Made by a program: the position numbers and the translations under genes | Origin: Alphaproteobacteria bacterium | Lineage (GTDB): Bacteria; Pseudomonadota; Alphaproteobacteria; UBA828 | Reading direction: 5' to 3' | DNA: 46,741 bases | Assembly (NCBI GenBank): GCA_022820945.1 | Contig: JAJEEP010000082.1 | Span: forward strand, 1 to 46,741 | Shown: positions 8,251 through 18,706 of the stretch, piece by piece | Layout: each line of letters begins with the position of its first letter | Numbering within the stretch: position 1 is the first letter of the stretch | The notes under the pieces: model-generated | What the model saw: only the letters and a program-made list of their open reading frames with translations | What the model was told of the DNA's origin: nothing | The model's database searches: none

Positions 8251-9354
8251 GTGGCGTCGATCTCGCTTGCCGGCCTGACCAAGCGCTTCGGCGACCTGAC
8301 GGCGGTCGCCTCCCTCGATCTCGAGATCAAGGACAAGGAGTTCGTGGCGCTGCTGGGGCCGTCCGGCTGCGGCAAGACCACGACCATGAACATGATCGCG
8401 GGCATCGAGACACCGTCGGAGGGGCAAATCCTGTTCGACGGCAACGACATGCGCATGGTGCCGGCCAACCGACGCAAGGTCGGCTTCGTCTTTCAGAACT
8501 ACGCCATCTTCACGCACCTCACGGTGCGCAAGAACCTTGCGTTCGGCCTGCAGGTTCGGGGCCTGCCCAAGGCCGAGGTCGAGCAGCGGGTCGGCGCCAT
8601 GGCGCAGCTGATGCGCCTGGAGGACAGGCTCGACTGGCCCACCGCGAAGCTCAGCGTGAACGAGCTGCAGAAGGTCGCGATCGGGCGCTCGGCCATAACC
8701 GAGCCCGAGATCTTTCTGCTGGACGAGCCGCTGAGCAATCTGGATGCGGCCTTCCGCGCCTTCATGCGGACCGAGCTCAAGCACCTGCAGCACCAGTTCC
8801 AGCAGACCATGGTCTATGTCACCCACGACCAGATCGAGGCGATGAGCCTGGCGGACCGGATCGCGGTGATGGACCTCGGCGTACTGCAGCAGTACGGCTC
8901 GCCCATCGAGGTCTACAACGAGCCGCGCAACGTCTTCGTCGCCAACTTCATGGGCAGCCCGAGCATGAACCTGGTGCCGTGCCGGCTGGCGGGAGGGGAC
9001 GGCGCCTACGCGCTCGATTTCGGCGAGGGCGGCAGCGCGGCGGTGGAGGACGGCGCGCTCAAGCGGCGCTGCGATGGGGCGCGGGATGCGGAGCTGATCT
9101 TCGGCGCCCGGCCGGAGGACCTGGAGATCGAGCCGCCGGGCAATACCGCGCCCGGCATCGAGGCGACGGTAACATTCGTCGAGCCCATCGGCCCGCGCAC
9201 GATCGTTCATCTTGCCGCCGGCGAGCGCCGCCTGAAGATCGCCAAGGGCAAGATGTACGGCATCGAGCTCGGCGCCCGGGTCAAGGCGATGCTGCCGCCG
9301 GGCAAGTGCCACCTGTTCGATGCGGAGACGGGCGTGGCGCTGGGCCTCGCCTAG
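8251..9354 (+). CDS. ABC transporter ATP-binding protein (MalK/UgpC-type) with degenerate signature motif
   Basis: A 367-residue ATPase of the carbohydrate-importer type. Walker A is GPSGCGKTT (about residues 36-44), the Q-loop is FQNYAIF, Walker B is IFLLDEP, the H-loop is YVTHDQ, and a C-terminal TOBE-like regulatory region starts near residue 290. The ABC signature that normally reads LSGGQ is LSVNELQ here, which would weaken one of the two ATP sites of a dimer. The start is GTG 8251, preceded by an A/G-rich AGAAGG element. The second ATPase gene follows 44 bp later with a canonical signature. The pair probably works as an asymmetric heterodimer. No permease or binding protein gene is in the window. 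Confidence 0.88.
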   Translation: MASISLAGLTKRFGDLTAVASLDLEIKDKEFVALLGPSGCGKTTTMNMIAGIETPSEGQILFDGNDMRMVPANRRKVGFVFQNYAIFTHLTVRKNLAFGLQVRGLPKAEVEQRVGAMAQLMRLEDRLDWPTAKLSVNELQKVAIGRSAITEPEIFLLDEPLSNLDAAFRAFMRTELKHLQHQFQQTMVYVTHDQIEAMSLADRIAVMDLGVLQQYGSPIEVYNEPRNVFVANFMGSPSMNLVPCRLAGGDGAYALDFGEGGSAAVEDGALKRRCDGARDAELIFGARPEDLEIEPPGNTAPGIEATVTFVEPIGPRTIVHLAAGERRLKIAKGKMYGIELGARVKAMLPPGKCHLFDAETGVALGLA

Positions 9355-9398
9355 CGCCAGCCTCTGTCACGCGCCTAGGGGAGCGCTCCGAAACCACC

Positions 9399-10478
9399 AT
9401 GGCCCGGCTGGAACTGAGGAACGCGAGCAAGTCGTACGGCAAGACCGTTGCGGTGAAGGACATCGACCTCGTGGTCGAGGACAACGAGTTCTTCTGCATC
9501 TTCGGCCCGCCGAGCTCGGGCAAGACGACGATCCTGCGCCTGCTTCTCGGGCTAGTGGCGCCTGACGAGGGCGAGATCGTCATCGGCGACGCGGCCGTGA
9601 GCGATCAGGGGCCGAAGGAGCGCAACCTGGCGATGGTGTTCCAGAACCTCGCGCTCTTCCCGCACATGACCGCCGGGCAGAACCTCGCCTTTCCGCTGGT
9701 GGAGCGGAAGCTGGAGAAGGCCGCGGTCATGGCGCGGGTGGCCGAGGTGGCGGAGACGCTCCACATCACGCCGCTGCTGGACAAGCCGCCGGCGCACCTG
9801 AGCGGGGGCGAGCGCCAGCGCGTCGCCATCGGGCGGGCGCTGGTGCGGGACCCTGCGGCCTTCCTGATGGACGAGCCGATTGCGGCGCTCGATGCCAGGC
9901 TGCGCGAGGAGATGCGGGTGGAGCTCAAGCGGCTTCAGCGCGAGCTGCATCACACCATCGTCTATGTCACGCACGATCAGGAGGAGGCGATGTCGATCGC
10001 GGATCGCATCGCCGTGATGGAGGCCGGCGAGATCCGCCAGGTGGGCACGCCGGCCGAGATCTACAATTTGCCCAACAGCCGCTACGTGGCCGAGCTGATC
10101 GGCTCGCCGCCGATGAACTTCGTGGACGGCACGCTCGGTGAGGGCGGGCGCTTCCAGGGGCGCGAGGTGCCGCTCTCGATCACGCTGGAGGGCGCCGATG
10201 GCGTGGGGCCTGCGGCGCTTGCGGTGCGGCCCGAGGACCTGGAGATCGCCGCAGCCGGCTCTGCGGCGAACGGCGGGGTCGAGGCCTCGATCTACGAGGT
10301 GGAGCCCTTGGGCGCGTTCACCATCGTGGATGTCAGCGCGGGCGAGCGGATCCTCAAGGTGCAGGCACCGGGCCAGCCCCAGTTCACCCTCGGCGAGCGG
10401 GTGAGTCTCGTCCTCGATCCCGCCCGCTGCCACCTCTTCCACGGGGAGACCGGCGACCTCATCAGCTCGGCACGGTAA
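9399..10478 (+). CDS. ABC transporter ATP-binding protein (MalK/UgpC-type), canonical partner
   Basis: A 359-residue ATPase similar in layout to its upstream neighbour: Walker A GPPSSGKTT, Q-loop FQNLALFPHM, signature LSGGERQRVAIGR, Walker B AFLMDEPIAALD, H-loop YVTHDQEEAM, then a TOBE-type C-terminal domain. All catalytic motifs are standard, so this subunit supplies the intact signature motif of the presumed heterodimer. Start ATG 9399 is set by the family N-terminus MARLELRNASKSYG. Transport direction is probably import of a sugar, polyol or sugar acid, judged from the MalK-type C-terminus and from the neighbouring DenD and D-threonine-aldolase-like genes. The membrane subunits must be encoded elsewhere. 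After its stop comes a short gap and the vapBC operator. Confidence 0.88.
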   Translation: MARLELRNASKSYGKTVAVKDIDLVVEDNEFFCIFGPPSSGKTTILRLLLGLVAPDEGEIVIGDAAVSDQGPKERNLAMVFQNLALFPHMTAGQNLAFPLVERKLEKAAVMARVAEVAETLHITPLLDKPPAHLSGGERQRVAIGRALVRDPAAFLMDEPIAALDARLREEMRVELKRLQRELHHTIVYVTHDQEEAMSIADRIAVMEAGEIRQVGTPAEIYNLPNSRYVAELIGSPPMNFVDGTLGEGGRFQGREVPLSITLEGADGVGPAALAVRPEDLEIAAAGSAANGGVEASIYEVEPLGAFTIVDVSAGERILKVQAPGQPQFTLGERVSLVLDPARCHLFHGETGDLISSAR

Positions 10479-10517
10479 AGGGCGCAAGGGCGTTGTCTGC
10501 GACCGGGGTGCCGGGGT

Positions 10518-10548
10518 AGGGTAGAAAGTAGATTGGGTGTTCTACCCT
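10518..10548. promoter_or_regulatory. Palindromic operator of vapBC
   Basis: A perfect 9-bp inverted repeat, AGGGTAGAA then 13 bp then TTCTACCCT, ends 10 bp before the vapB start codon. The half-site spacing of about two helical turns fits binding by a VapB dimer pair, the usual autoregulation of type II toxin-antitoxin operons. The repeat is seen directly; its function is inferred from position. Confidence 0.65.
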
Positions 10549-10558
10549 GGCGGTAACG

Positions 10559-10816
10559 ATGAGCCTCAATATCAAGAACGAAGAGACCTGCCGGCTGGCC
10601 CGCGAGCTCGCGCAGCTCACCGGTGAGAGCATGACCGGTGCTATCACCGTCGCGCTTCGAGAGCGGTTGGAGCGCGAGACGCACGAGCGCAGCGTGGAGG
10701 AACGCGTGAAGAAGATACGCGCGATCGCCGAGCGTTGCGCCAAGGATCTCAAGCCAGGACCTTCGGCTGTGGAGCACGGCGACCTGCTCTATGACGAGCG
10801 GGGCCTGCCCAAGTGA
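10559..10816 (+). CDS. vapB: VapB-type antitoxin
   Basis: An 85-residue protein of the Rv0623/PSK-type VapB family (PF07704). The N-terminal part MSLNIKNEETCRLARELAQL is the typical DNA-binding ribbon-helix segment, followed by TGESMTGAITVALRERLER and a charged helical tail that would wrap the toxin. It neutralises VapC by occupying the PIN active site and represses the operon. The vapC start overlaps its stop by 4 nt (GTGA), which ties translation of the two. The antitoxin is first in the operon, as is usual, and a palindrome sits just upstream. Confidence 0.9.
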   Translation: MSLNIKNEETCRLARELAQLTGESMTGAITVALRERLERETHERSVEERVKKIRAIAERCAKDLKPGPSAVEHGDLLYDERGLPK

Positions 10817-11199
10817 TCGTCGATAGTTCGGCTCTGCTCGCCGTTCTCTTTCGGGAGCCAGACGCCGAACGCTACGAGGCAGCGCTCGCCGCGGCGTCCG
10901 CTTGCCGCATGTCGCTCGCCAACGTCTTCGAGGCATCTATCGTGTGGGAGGGTCGCGGTGGCCCGGCAGCGGCCCATCGCCTCGATCTGTTCATGGAACA
11001 GGTCGGGATAGAAATGGTTCCGGTGACGGCCGAGCACGTCACCGCGGCCCGCCAAGCCTGGCGGCGCTTCGGCAAGGGAAATCATCCGGCGGCGCTGAAC
11101 TTCGGCGATTGCTTCGCCTACGCGCTTGCCGAGGTGACCGGAGAACCCTTGCTGTTCAAAGGCGACGACTTCGCGCTCACCGATATCGAGGCGGCGTAG
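10813..11199 (+). CDS. vapC: VapC-type PIN-domain ribonuclease toxin
   Basis: A 128-residue PIN domain. The conserved acidic residues are visible: Asp in VIVDSSALLAVLF near the N-terminus, Glu in NVFEASIV, Asp in FGDCFAYALA and Asp in KGDDFALTD near the end. This quartet coordinates Mg/Mn for RNA cleavage; VapC toxins cut initiator tRNA, other tRNAs or the rRNA sarcin-ricin loop when the antitoxin is lost. The start is GTG 10813, overlapping the vapB stop. The gene ends in a hairpin shared with the convergent dehydrogenase gene. The RNA target cannot be told from sequence. Confidence 0.92.
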   Translation: MIVDSSALLAVLFREPDAERYEAALAAASACRMSLANVFEASIVWEGRGGPAAAHRLDLFMEQVGIEMVPVTAEHVTAARQAWRRFGKGNHPAALNFGDCFAYALAEVTGEPLLFKGDDFALTDIEAA

Positions 11200-11212
11200 G
11201 CGCGACGCCTAC
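11196..11212. terminator. Hairpin between convergent vapC and dehydrogenase genes
   Basis: The perfect inverted repeat GTAGGCG-CGA-CGCCTAC contains the stop codons of both convergent genes (TAG in each arm). Position and symmetry suggest a bidirectional transcription terminator, although no long T-run follows on either side. Confidence 0.5.
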
Positions 11213-12093
11213 ATGTTCTGCAGCAGGTGGATCAGGCTGGAAGTATCCCAACGGTTGCCGCCGCGCTGCTGGACGTGGGCGTAGAACTGGTCCACCAGCA
11301 TGGACATCGGCAGAAGGGCGCCGTTCTTCTTGCCCTCCTCGAAACAGAGGCTCAGGTCCTTACGCATCCAGTCGACGGCGAAGCCGAACTCGAATTCGCC
11401 CTTCAGCATGGTCGAGCCGCGGTTCTCCATCTGCCAGGACTGCGCCGCGCCCTTGGAGATGACGTCCAGCACTGTTTCCCCGTCGAGGCCCGCGCGCTGG
11501 GCGAAGTTGAGGGCTTCCGCGAGGCCCTGAACCACGCCCGCGATGCAGATCTGGTTCACCATCTTGGTGAGCTGGCCGTTCCCCGCCGGGCCCATGTGGG
11601 TCACGTTGCGCGCGAACGCGTCGATGACCGGCTGGGCACGGGCAAACTCGGCCTCGTCGCCGCCCACCATCACGGTCAGCACGCCGTTCTCGGCACCCGC
11701 TTGGCCGCCAGAGACTGGTGCATCGAGGAAGCCCACGCCCCGTTCCTTCGCTGCGGCATAGACCTCGCGAGCGACGACGGCGGAATCGGTCGTGTGGTCG
11801 ATGAAGATGGCGCCTTCCGCCATGCCGGCAAGCGCGCCGTCCTCGCCGTAGACGACTGCGCGCAGGTCGTCATCGGCGCCGACGCAGGCGAACACCATCT
11901 CGGCGCCCTGGGCGGCAGCGGCGGGAGTGGGTGCTGTGCGGCCCTGGTGGGTCTCTGTCCACTGCTTGGCCTTGGCCTCGGTCCGGTTGTAGACGGTGAC
12001 CTCATGACCCGCATTCGCGAGGTGCCCCGCCATGGGAAACCCCATCACGCCGAGCCCGAGAAACGCCACCTTGGTGCCCCCGCCATCACTCAT
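11209..12093 (-). CDS. 3-hydroxyisobutyrate dehydrogenase / beta-hydroxyacid dehydrogenase family protein
   Basis: A 294-residue NAD(P)-dependent dehydrogenase. The Rossmann motif GLGVMGFPMAGHL is at about residues 12-24, the substrate-binding motif DAPVSGGQAGAENG near 125, and the catalytic lysine in GNGQLTKMVNQ near 175, followed by the all-helical C-terminal domain. Family members oxidise 3-hydroxyisobutyrate, tartronate semialdehyde, 2-hydroxy-3-oxopropionate or related acids; the exact substrate is not determined here. Start ATG 12091-12093 is the closest to the nucleotide-binding motif. It is transcribed away from nosR, so the 200-bp gap upstream holds two divergent promoters. Confidence 0.88.
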   Translation of the reverse strand: MSDGGGTKVAFLGLGVMGFPMAGHLANAGHEVTVYNRTEAKAKQWTETHQGRTAPTPAAAAQGAEMVFACVGADDDLRAVVYGEDGALAGMAEGAIFIDHTTDSAVVAREVYAAAKERGVGFLDAPVSGGQAGAENGVLTVMVGGDEAEFARAQPVIDAFARNVTHMGPAGNGQLTKMVNQICIAGVVQGLAEALNFAQRAGLDGETVLDVISKGAAQSWQMENRGSTMLKGEFEFGFAVDWMRKDLSLCFEEGKKNGALLPMSMLVDQFYAHVQQRGGNRWDTSSLIHLLQNM

Positions 12094-12184
12094 CAGTCGT
12101 CCTCCCCGCCGGCTTCTCGCGCCAAAGCGCGGCATCGTAGCGACGCCGAAACAGGCGGGCAATGACGGCCCCGGCACCTGTCTG

Positions 12185-12198
12185 TTGACGCAGATCAA
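12185..12198. promoter_or_regulatory. FNR/Dnr-type box upstream of nosR
   Basis: TTGAC-GCAG-ATCAA differs by one base from the FNR/CRP-family consensus TTGAT-N4-ATCAA. It lies about 100 bp before the nosR start codon, in the only gap that could hold the operon promoter. This fits activation of nos genes by FNR, Dnr or NnrR under low oxygen with N-oxides. The site is seen; the regulator is inferred. Confidence 0.6.
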
Positions 12199-12292
12199 GG
12201 CGCTGGCACGTGCGCGCTTCAGACTGGCTTTGCGGGAGTCCATCGCCGCACTTCGCGGGAGCCGATCAAACACTCGCCACGACGCGCATGCC

Positions 12293-14545
12293 ATGACAGC
12301 GGGTTCGTATTCCGGCGCGAAGCGCCTCACAGCCGCGGCGCGCACGGCCCGGCTCGGAGCCGGCGCAGTGGCATCGTTGCTACTGCTGGCGCTCCTCGTT
12401 CATGCAGCTGGCGAAGCCCGTGCTGCCGTCAAGCTCGGCAGTGCGCTCGCTGCGGTGGAGCCCGGAGACCTGGTGCCGGGCGCCGACCGTTTCGGTCCGG
12501 TCGAAGGCGCGCCGCCCCGCGCGCAGGCACTCGAAGGATCCACGCTGAAGGGCTACGTCTTCCTGAACACGGACATCGCGGGAGCCGTGGGGTATTCGGG
12601 CAAGCCTATCCATCTCCTCATCGGGCTCGATACCGAGGGCACGATCACCGGCGCCGTGCTGCACAAGCACCACGAGCCCATTGTCCTGATCGGGATACCG
12701 GAGCGCCGGATTGAGAGCTTCATCGCGGACTACGTCGGCCTCAACGTGAGCGAGCTCCTGGAGGAACGCGATGCCGGGGACCATTCGCTCGATATCATCG
12801 CGGGCGCCACTGTCACCATCCTGGTGATCGACGACGCCATCCGCCGCTCGTCTGTCCGGATGGCGCGCGTGCTGGGCCTCGCCGGGCTCGGTGGGGAGCA
12901 GGTTTCCGGCTCGCAGCCTCGGGGCGAGCTCGACACCGCCCAGGAAGGCGTGGACGACTGGATGACCCTGATCGGCGACGGCTCCGTGCGCCGGCTCAAC
13001 CTCAACGTCGGCGAGGTGACCGGTGACTTCGCGGCTGCGGGCAAGGAGAAGGCCGCCGCAAGACCCGAGAGCGACGACCCCGAGGCGCGGTTCATCGATC
13101 TCTATGCGGGACTGGTCAGCGCCCCGGTGATCGGCCGCAGCCTGCTGGGCGATGCCGAGTACGAGAACCTCCGCGCGCGTCTGGAGCCCGGCCAGCACGC
13201 GCTGCTGATCGCCGCCAACGGCCTCTATTCGTTCAAGGGCTCGGGCTTCGTGCGCGGCGGAATCTTCGACCGCATCCAGCTTGTCCAGGGCGATGGCAGC
13301 GTCCGCTTCCGCGACCGCCAGTACAAGCACCTGGGTGAGGTCGAGGCGGACCTGGCGCAGCCATTCGCCGAGGTGGGGCTCTTCGTGGTGCCGAACGAGG
13401 CCGAGTTCGACCCGACCGCGCCGTGGAGACTCCAGCTCCTGGTGCAGCGCGCGATCGGCGCCCTCGACAAGGACTTCCTGCTCTACGAGCTCTCCTACAC
13501 CCTGCCTGCACGCTATCTGAAGCCGCTGCCCGGGCCTGCGCCTGCGGCCATCGACCAGGCCCTGGCCGAGCCGGAAGCGGCCCCGGAACTCTGGCGGCGA
13601 ATCTGGGAAGACCGGATCGTCGACGTGGCGGTGCTGGGCGCCGCACTGATCGCGCTCACCCTGATCTTCTTCTTCCAGGACTGGTTCGCGCGCCGGCCCA
13701 AGCTCGCGACAGGCGTGCGGGTGGGCTTCCTGATCTTCATCGTCGCCTGGCTCGGCGGCTTCGCCCAGGCCCAGCTCTCGGTGGTCAACATCCTGACCTT
13801 CGGCAACGCGCTGATCACCGAGTTCCGCTGGTCCTACTTCCTGATGGACCCGCTGATCTTCCTGCTCTGGTGCGGCACGGCGATCGCGCTGATCTTCTGG
13901 GGCCGGGGCGTGTTCTGCGGCTGGCTCTGCCCCTTCGGCGCGCTGCAGGAGCTGCTCAACAAGGCGGCGCGCCTCGCACGGGTACCGCAGCTGACCCTGC
14001 CCTGGGGCCTGCACGAGCGGATGTGGCCGGTGAAGTACGTGATCTTCATCGGCATCTTCGGGGTCTCCCTTTACGACCTCGCCTTCGCCGAGCGCCTGGC
14101 GGAGGTCGAGCCCTTCAAGACCACGGTGATCCTGCACTTCGCCCACGACTGGCCGTTCGTGGCCTGGGCCGGCGTGCTGCTTGCGGTCGGGCTCTTCATC
14201 GAGCGCTTCTTCTGCCGCTACATCTGCCCGCTGGGAGCGGCGCTCGCGATCCCCGGCAAGGTCAGGATCATGGAGTGGCTGCGCCGCCACAAGGAATGCG
14301 GCGCGCCCTGCCATCGCTGCGCCCAGGAATGCATGGTGCAGGCGATCCATCCGGACGGGCACATCAACCAGAACGAGTGCTTGTATTGCCTGCACTGTCA
14401 GCAGGTCTACCACGATGAGCACCGCTGCCCGCCGATGATCCAGCGGCGCCTCAGGCGCGACCGTCGGCGGGCACGCGCCTCCGCCAACATTACCGTTCCA
14501 TCCACGACAACCGCAGGCCCAACCGGCACAGCCACGAGTCCCTGA
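12293..14545 (+). CDS. nosR: NosR, membrane flavo-iron-sulfur protein for N2O reduction
   Basis: About 750 residues. An N-terminal hydrophobic signal segment is followed by a periplasmic FMN-binding domain, with the flavinylation-type motif IIAGATVT near residue 165. A large periplasmic part and about five membrane helices follow, with the cytoplasmic polyferredoxin-type motifs [14 protein letters not shown] and [15 protein letters not shown], and a C-terminal 4Fe-4S pair region ([12 protein letters not shown], then CLYCLHC). NosR is needed for expression and for electron supply to NosZ. The start at ATG 12293 gives a proper signal segment; longer in-frame starts lack support. It is the first gene of the nos operon, with an FNR-type box about 100 bp upstream. 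The nearby nosX encodes the ApbE-type flavin transferase that modifies the FMN domain. Confidence 0.96.
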   Translation: MTAGSYSGAKRLTAAARTARLGAGAVASLLLLALLVHAAGEARAAVKLGSALAAVEPGDLVPGADRFGPVEGAPPRAQALEGSTLKGYVFLNTDIAGAVGYSGKPIHLLIGLDTEGTITGAVLHKHHEPIVLIGIPERRIESFIADYVGLNVSELLEERDAGDHSLDIIAGATVTILVIDDAIRRSSVRMARVLGLAGLGGEQVSGSQPRGELDTAQEGVDDWMTLIGDGSVRRLNLNVGEVTGDFAAAGKEKAAARPESDDPEARFIDLYAGLVSAPVIGRSLLGDAEYENLRARLEPGQHALLIAANGLYSFKGSGFVRGGIFDRIQLVQGDGSVRFRDRQYKHLGEVEADLAQPFAEVGLFVVPNEAEFDPTAPWRLQLLVQRAIGALDKDFLLYELSYTLPARYLKPLPGPAPAAIDQALAEPEAAPELWRRIWEDRIVDVAVLGAALIALTLIFFFQDWFARRPKLATGVRVGFLIFIVAWLGGFAQAQLSVVNILTFGNALITEFRWSYFLMDPLIFLLWCGTAIALIFWGRGVFCGWLCPFGALQELLNKAARLARVPQLTLPWGLHERMWPVKYVIFIGIFGVSLYDLAFAERLAEVEPFKTTVILHFAHDWPFVAWAGVLLAVGLFIERFFCRYICPLGAALAIPGKVRIMEWLRRHKECGAPCHRCAQECMVQAIHPDGHINQNECLYCLHCQQVYHDEHRCPPMIQRRLRRDRRRARASANITVPSTTTAGPTGTATSP

Positions 14546-14568
14546 TGCCAAGCAGAGAGGAGAAAGCC

Positions 14569-16500
14569 ATGTCGAAGAAGCAACACGATGCACCGGAGAA
14601 GACCGGCGTCACGCGCCGCGACCTGATCGGCAGCACGGCGAAGATCGCGACCGTCGGTGGGGTGGTTGCCGCCGGTGTGGCCGGCGTGACCCCGGCAGAT
14701 CCGCCGCGCAAGGCGCAGGCCGCCACCGATGCGGGCTCGGCCCACGTGGGGCCGGGGCAGCTCGACGAGTACTACGGCTTCTGGTCGTCCGGTCAGTCCG
14801 GCGAAGTGCGCGTCTTCGGCGTGCCCTCCATGCGCGAGCTCCTGCGTATTCCGGTATTCAACCGCTGCAGCGCCACCGGCTGGGGGCTCACCAACGAGAG
14901 CCGCAAGATCATGACCGAGGGGCTCACGCCCGAGACGCGGAAGTTCCTCGAATCCCGCGGCGGCATCTACACCAACGGCGATGCGCACCACCCGCACATG
15001 TCGTTCACCGACGGCACCTATGACGGGCGCTACGTCTGGATCAACGACAAGGCGAACACGCGCGTCGCCCGCATTCGCTGCGACGTGATGAAGGTCGACA
15101 AGATCGTGGAGATCCCCAACGCCAATGACATCCACGGCCTGCGGCCCCAGAAGTATCCGCGCACCGGCTACGTATTCTGCAACGGCGAGCACGAGATTCC
15201 GCTGCCCAACGACGGCTCCGTGCTCAACGATCCGTCGCAATACATCGCGATCTTCACAGCGCTCGACGGCGACACCATGGAGGTCGCCTGGCAGGTGATC
15301 GTCGACGGCAACCTCGACAACGTCGATGCCGACTATCAGGGCAAGTACGCGGTCTCTACCTGCTACAATTCCGAGATGGGCATGAACCTGGAGGAGATGA
15401 CCGCCGCCGAGCAGGACTGGGCCGTCGTCTTCAACATCGCCCGTATCGAGCAGGGGGTGGCGGACGGCGATTACATCGTCCATCAGGGGGTCAAGGTGCT
15501 CGACGGCCGCAAGGGCTCGCCCTACACCCGCTACATCCCGATCTCCACCAGCCCGCACGGCGTCAACACCGCGCCCGACGGCCACCACATCGTCATCAAC
15601 GGCAAGCTGTCGCCCACCGTCTCGGTGATCGACGTGCGCCGCCTCGACGATCTGTTCGAGGACAAGATCGCGCCGCGTGACGTGATCGTGGCCGAGCCGG
15701 AGCTGGGCCTCGGCCCGCTGCACACCGCCTTCGACGGGAAGGGCAATTGCTTCACCACGATCTTCCTCGACAGCCAGGTATGCAAGTGGAACATGGAGGC
15801 CGCGATTCGCCAGTACAATGGCGAGGAGGTAGACCCGATCCTCGAGAAGATCGACGTGCACTACCAGCCGGGGCACAACCACACCTCCATGGGCGAAACC
15901 AAGGAGGCGGACGGCAAGTGGCTGGTCTCGCTCAACAAGTTCTCGAAGGACCGGTTCATCAACGTGGGCCCGCTCAAGCCGGAATGCGAGCAGCTCATCG
16001 ACATTTCCGGCGACAGGATGCAGCTGGTCCATGACGGCCCGACCTTCTCCGAGCCTCACGACTGCATCATCGTCCACCGCTCCAAGGTGAACCCGAACCA
16101 GATCTGGGACCGCGAAGACCCGACCTGGGAGGACGCGCGCCAGCAGGCGGCGGCGGACGGGGTCGATCTCGACTGGGGCGAGGACGTGATCCGCGACGGC
16201 AACAAGGTGCGCGTCTACATGTACTCGATCGCGCCCGCCTTCAGCCTCGAATCCTTCGAGGTGAACGAGGGAGACGAGGTCACCGTCTACATCACCAACC
16301 AGGACGATGTGGACGACCTCAGCCATGGCTGGTCCCTTTCCAACTACGGGGTGGCCATGGAGGTGGCGCCTCAGGCGACCGCGTCGGTGACCTTTACCGC
16401 CGACCGTCCCGGCGTCCACTGGTTCTACTGCCAGTGGTTCTGTCATGCGCTGCACATGGAGATGCGCGGGCGCATGTTCGTGAACCCGAAGACCGCCTGA
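14569..16500 (+). CDS. nosZ: Nitrous-oxide reductase NosZ (clade I, Tat-exported)
   Basis: A 643-residue periplasmic copper enzyme reducing N2O to N2. A twin-arginine signal (TRRDLIGS near residue 15, then a hydrophobic run) marks the Tat-type clade I enzyme. The seven-bladed propeller carries CuZ histidines, for example in DAHHPHMSF near residue 138. The C-terminal cupredoxin domain has the CuA motif [14 protein letters not shown] with ligands C621, C625, H629 and M632. ATG 14569 is preferred over ATG 14545 because a good GGAGAAA ribosome-binding site lies just before it and the Tat motif then sits in the normal place. It follows nosR by 23 nt and its stop overlaps nosD as TGATG. Confidence 0.97.
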   Translation: MSKKQHDAPEKTGVTRRDLIGSTAKIATVGGVVAAGVAGVTPADPPRKAQAATDAGSAHVGPGQLDEYYGFWSSGQSGEVRVFGVPSMRELLRIPVFNRCSATGWGLTNESRKIMTEGLTPETRKFLESRGGIYTNGDAHHPHMSFTDGTYDGRYVWINDKANTRVARIRCDVMKVDKIVEIPNANDIHGLRPQKYPRTGYVFCNGEHEIPLPNDGSVLNDPSQYIAIFTALDGDTMEVAWQVIVDGNLDNVDADYQGKYAVSTCYNSEMGMNLEEMTAAEQDWAVVFNIARIEQGVADGDYIVHQGVKVLDGRKGSPYTRYIPISTSPHGVNTAPDGHHIVINGKLSPTVSVIDVRRLDDLFEDKIAPRDVIVAEPELGLGPLHTAFDGKGNCFTTIFLDSQVCKWNMEAAIRQYNGEEVDPILEKIDVHYQPGHNHTSMGETKEADGKWLVSLNKFSKDRFINVGPLKPECEQLIDISGDRMQLVHDGPTFSEPHDCIIVHRSKVNPNQIWDREDPTWEDARQQAAADGVDLDWGEDVIRDGNKVRVYMYSIAPAFSLESFEVNEGDEVTVYITNQDDVDDLSHGWSLSNYGVAMEVAPQATASVTFTADRPGVHWFYCQWFCHALHMEMRGRMFVNPKTA

Positions 16501-17770
16501 TGCACCTGTTGCGCGCGGCGCTCGCTCTCGGTGCGGCGGTGGCGTTGCTTGCCATCGCTGCCGGGGGGGTGCGCGCCGCGCCCGCGGCCGTCATCGAGGT
16601 CTCGCCCGGCGAAGGGTCGCTTCAGTCCGCGCTGGATGCCGCCCCGTCCGGTGCGGTGCTGCGGCTCGCGCCGGGCATCTACCCTGGGCCGATCGTAATC
16701 GACCGGCCCCTTGCGCTGGAGGGGTTGCCGGGCGCCATTCTCGACGGAAGGGGGCGGGGGCGCGTGCTGAGCGTCGCAGCGCCGGACGTGGTGGTGCGCG
16801 GGCTCACCGTCCGCAACTCCGGCACGAGCCTCGCCGAGACCGACGCCGGCATCTTCCTCGACAAGCCGGCCAAGGGTGCGCTGATCGAAAGCAACCGGCT
16901 GGAGAACAACCTGTTCGGAATCTACCTGCACGGCGCCAGGAACGCGCTGGTGCGGGGCAACGAGGTGATCGGCAACCGGAGCTTGCGCATGAGCGAGCGC
17001 GGCAACGGCATCCATCTGTGGGCGGCCAGGGGCTCGGTGGTGGAGGGCAACACCGTGCGCTACGGCCGCGACGGCATCTTCGTCACCACCAGCCGCAAGA
17101 ACGCGTTCCGGGGCAACCGCTTCCGCGACCTGCGTTTCGCCATCCATTACATGTACACCCACGACAGCGAGGTGAGCGGCAACGTCTCCCACGACAACCA
17201 TGTGGGCTTCGCGCTGATGTATTCCGATCGCTTGCGCGTGTTCGACAACCGCTCTACAGGCGACCGCGACCACGGCTTCCTCTTCAACTTCACCAACAAG
17301 TCGCGCATCGAACGCAATCTGGTGCACGCGGGCCGCGACAAGTGCGTCTTCCTCTACAATGCGAACCGCAACGTGCTCAGCGGCAATCTCTTCGAGGGCT
17401 GCGCCATCGGCATCCACTTCACGGCAGGCTCCGAGGGCAATCGCATCGCGGGCAACGGCTTCATCGGCAACGCGACGCAGGTGAAGTATGTCGGCACACG
17501 TCACGTCGAATGGTCCGACGAGGGCGTCGGCAACTACTGGAGCGATAATCCCGCCCTCGACCTCGACGGCGACGGCATCGGCGACGTGCCCTACAGGCCC
17601 AACGACCTCGTCGATCAGGTGGTGTGGCGCCATCCGCTGGCCAAGCTGCTGCTGACCAGCCCGTCGGTGCGCATCCTGCGCTGGGCTCACGACCGCTTCC
17701 CCTCCGTCTATCCCGGCGGCGTGATCGATTCCGCCCCGCTCATGCGCCCGCCGGAGTTGGAGACCGGGTG

Positions 17771-17771
<1 letters not shown>
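16500..17771 (+). CDS. nosD: NosD, periplasmic beta-helix protein for CuZ assembly
   Basis: A 423-residue protein with an N-terminal signal peptide (about residues 1-25) and then a right-handed parallel beta-helix made of CASH/NosD repeats, seen as regularly spaced GN and N-x-x-x-G steps (SNRLENNLFGIYLHGARN, RGNEVIGN, EGNTVRYGRDGIF). NosD works with the NosFY ABC complex to deliver sulfur or copper for the CuZ centre of NosZ. The start overlaps the nosZ stop by one base (TGATG), and its own stop overlaps nosF in the same way, so translation is coupled. Length is normal for the family. Confidence 0.96.

Positions 17772-18702
<931 letters not shown>

Positions 18703-18706
<4 letters not shown>

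Noticed and set aside
7980-10478. A long plus-strand frame of over 800 codons across the ABC genes
   Set aside because: Its first two thirds is an Arg/Ala/Gly-rich shadow of the D-threonine-aldolase-like and first ABC genes; only the end, in phase with the second ABC gene, is real.
14407-16455. A long minus-strand frame opposite nosZ
   Set aside because: Antisense shadow caused by high GC at third positions; no recognisable domains, and it lies wholly over nosR-nosZ.
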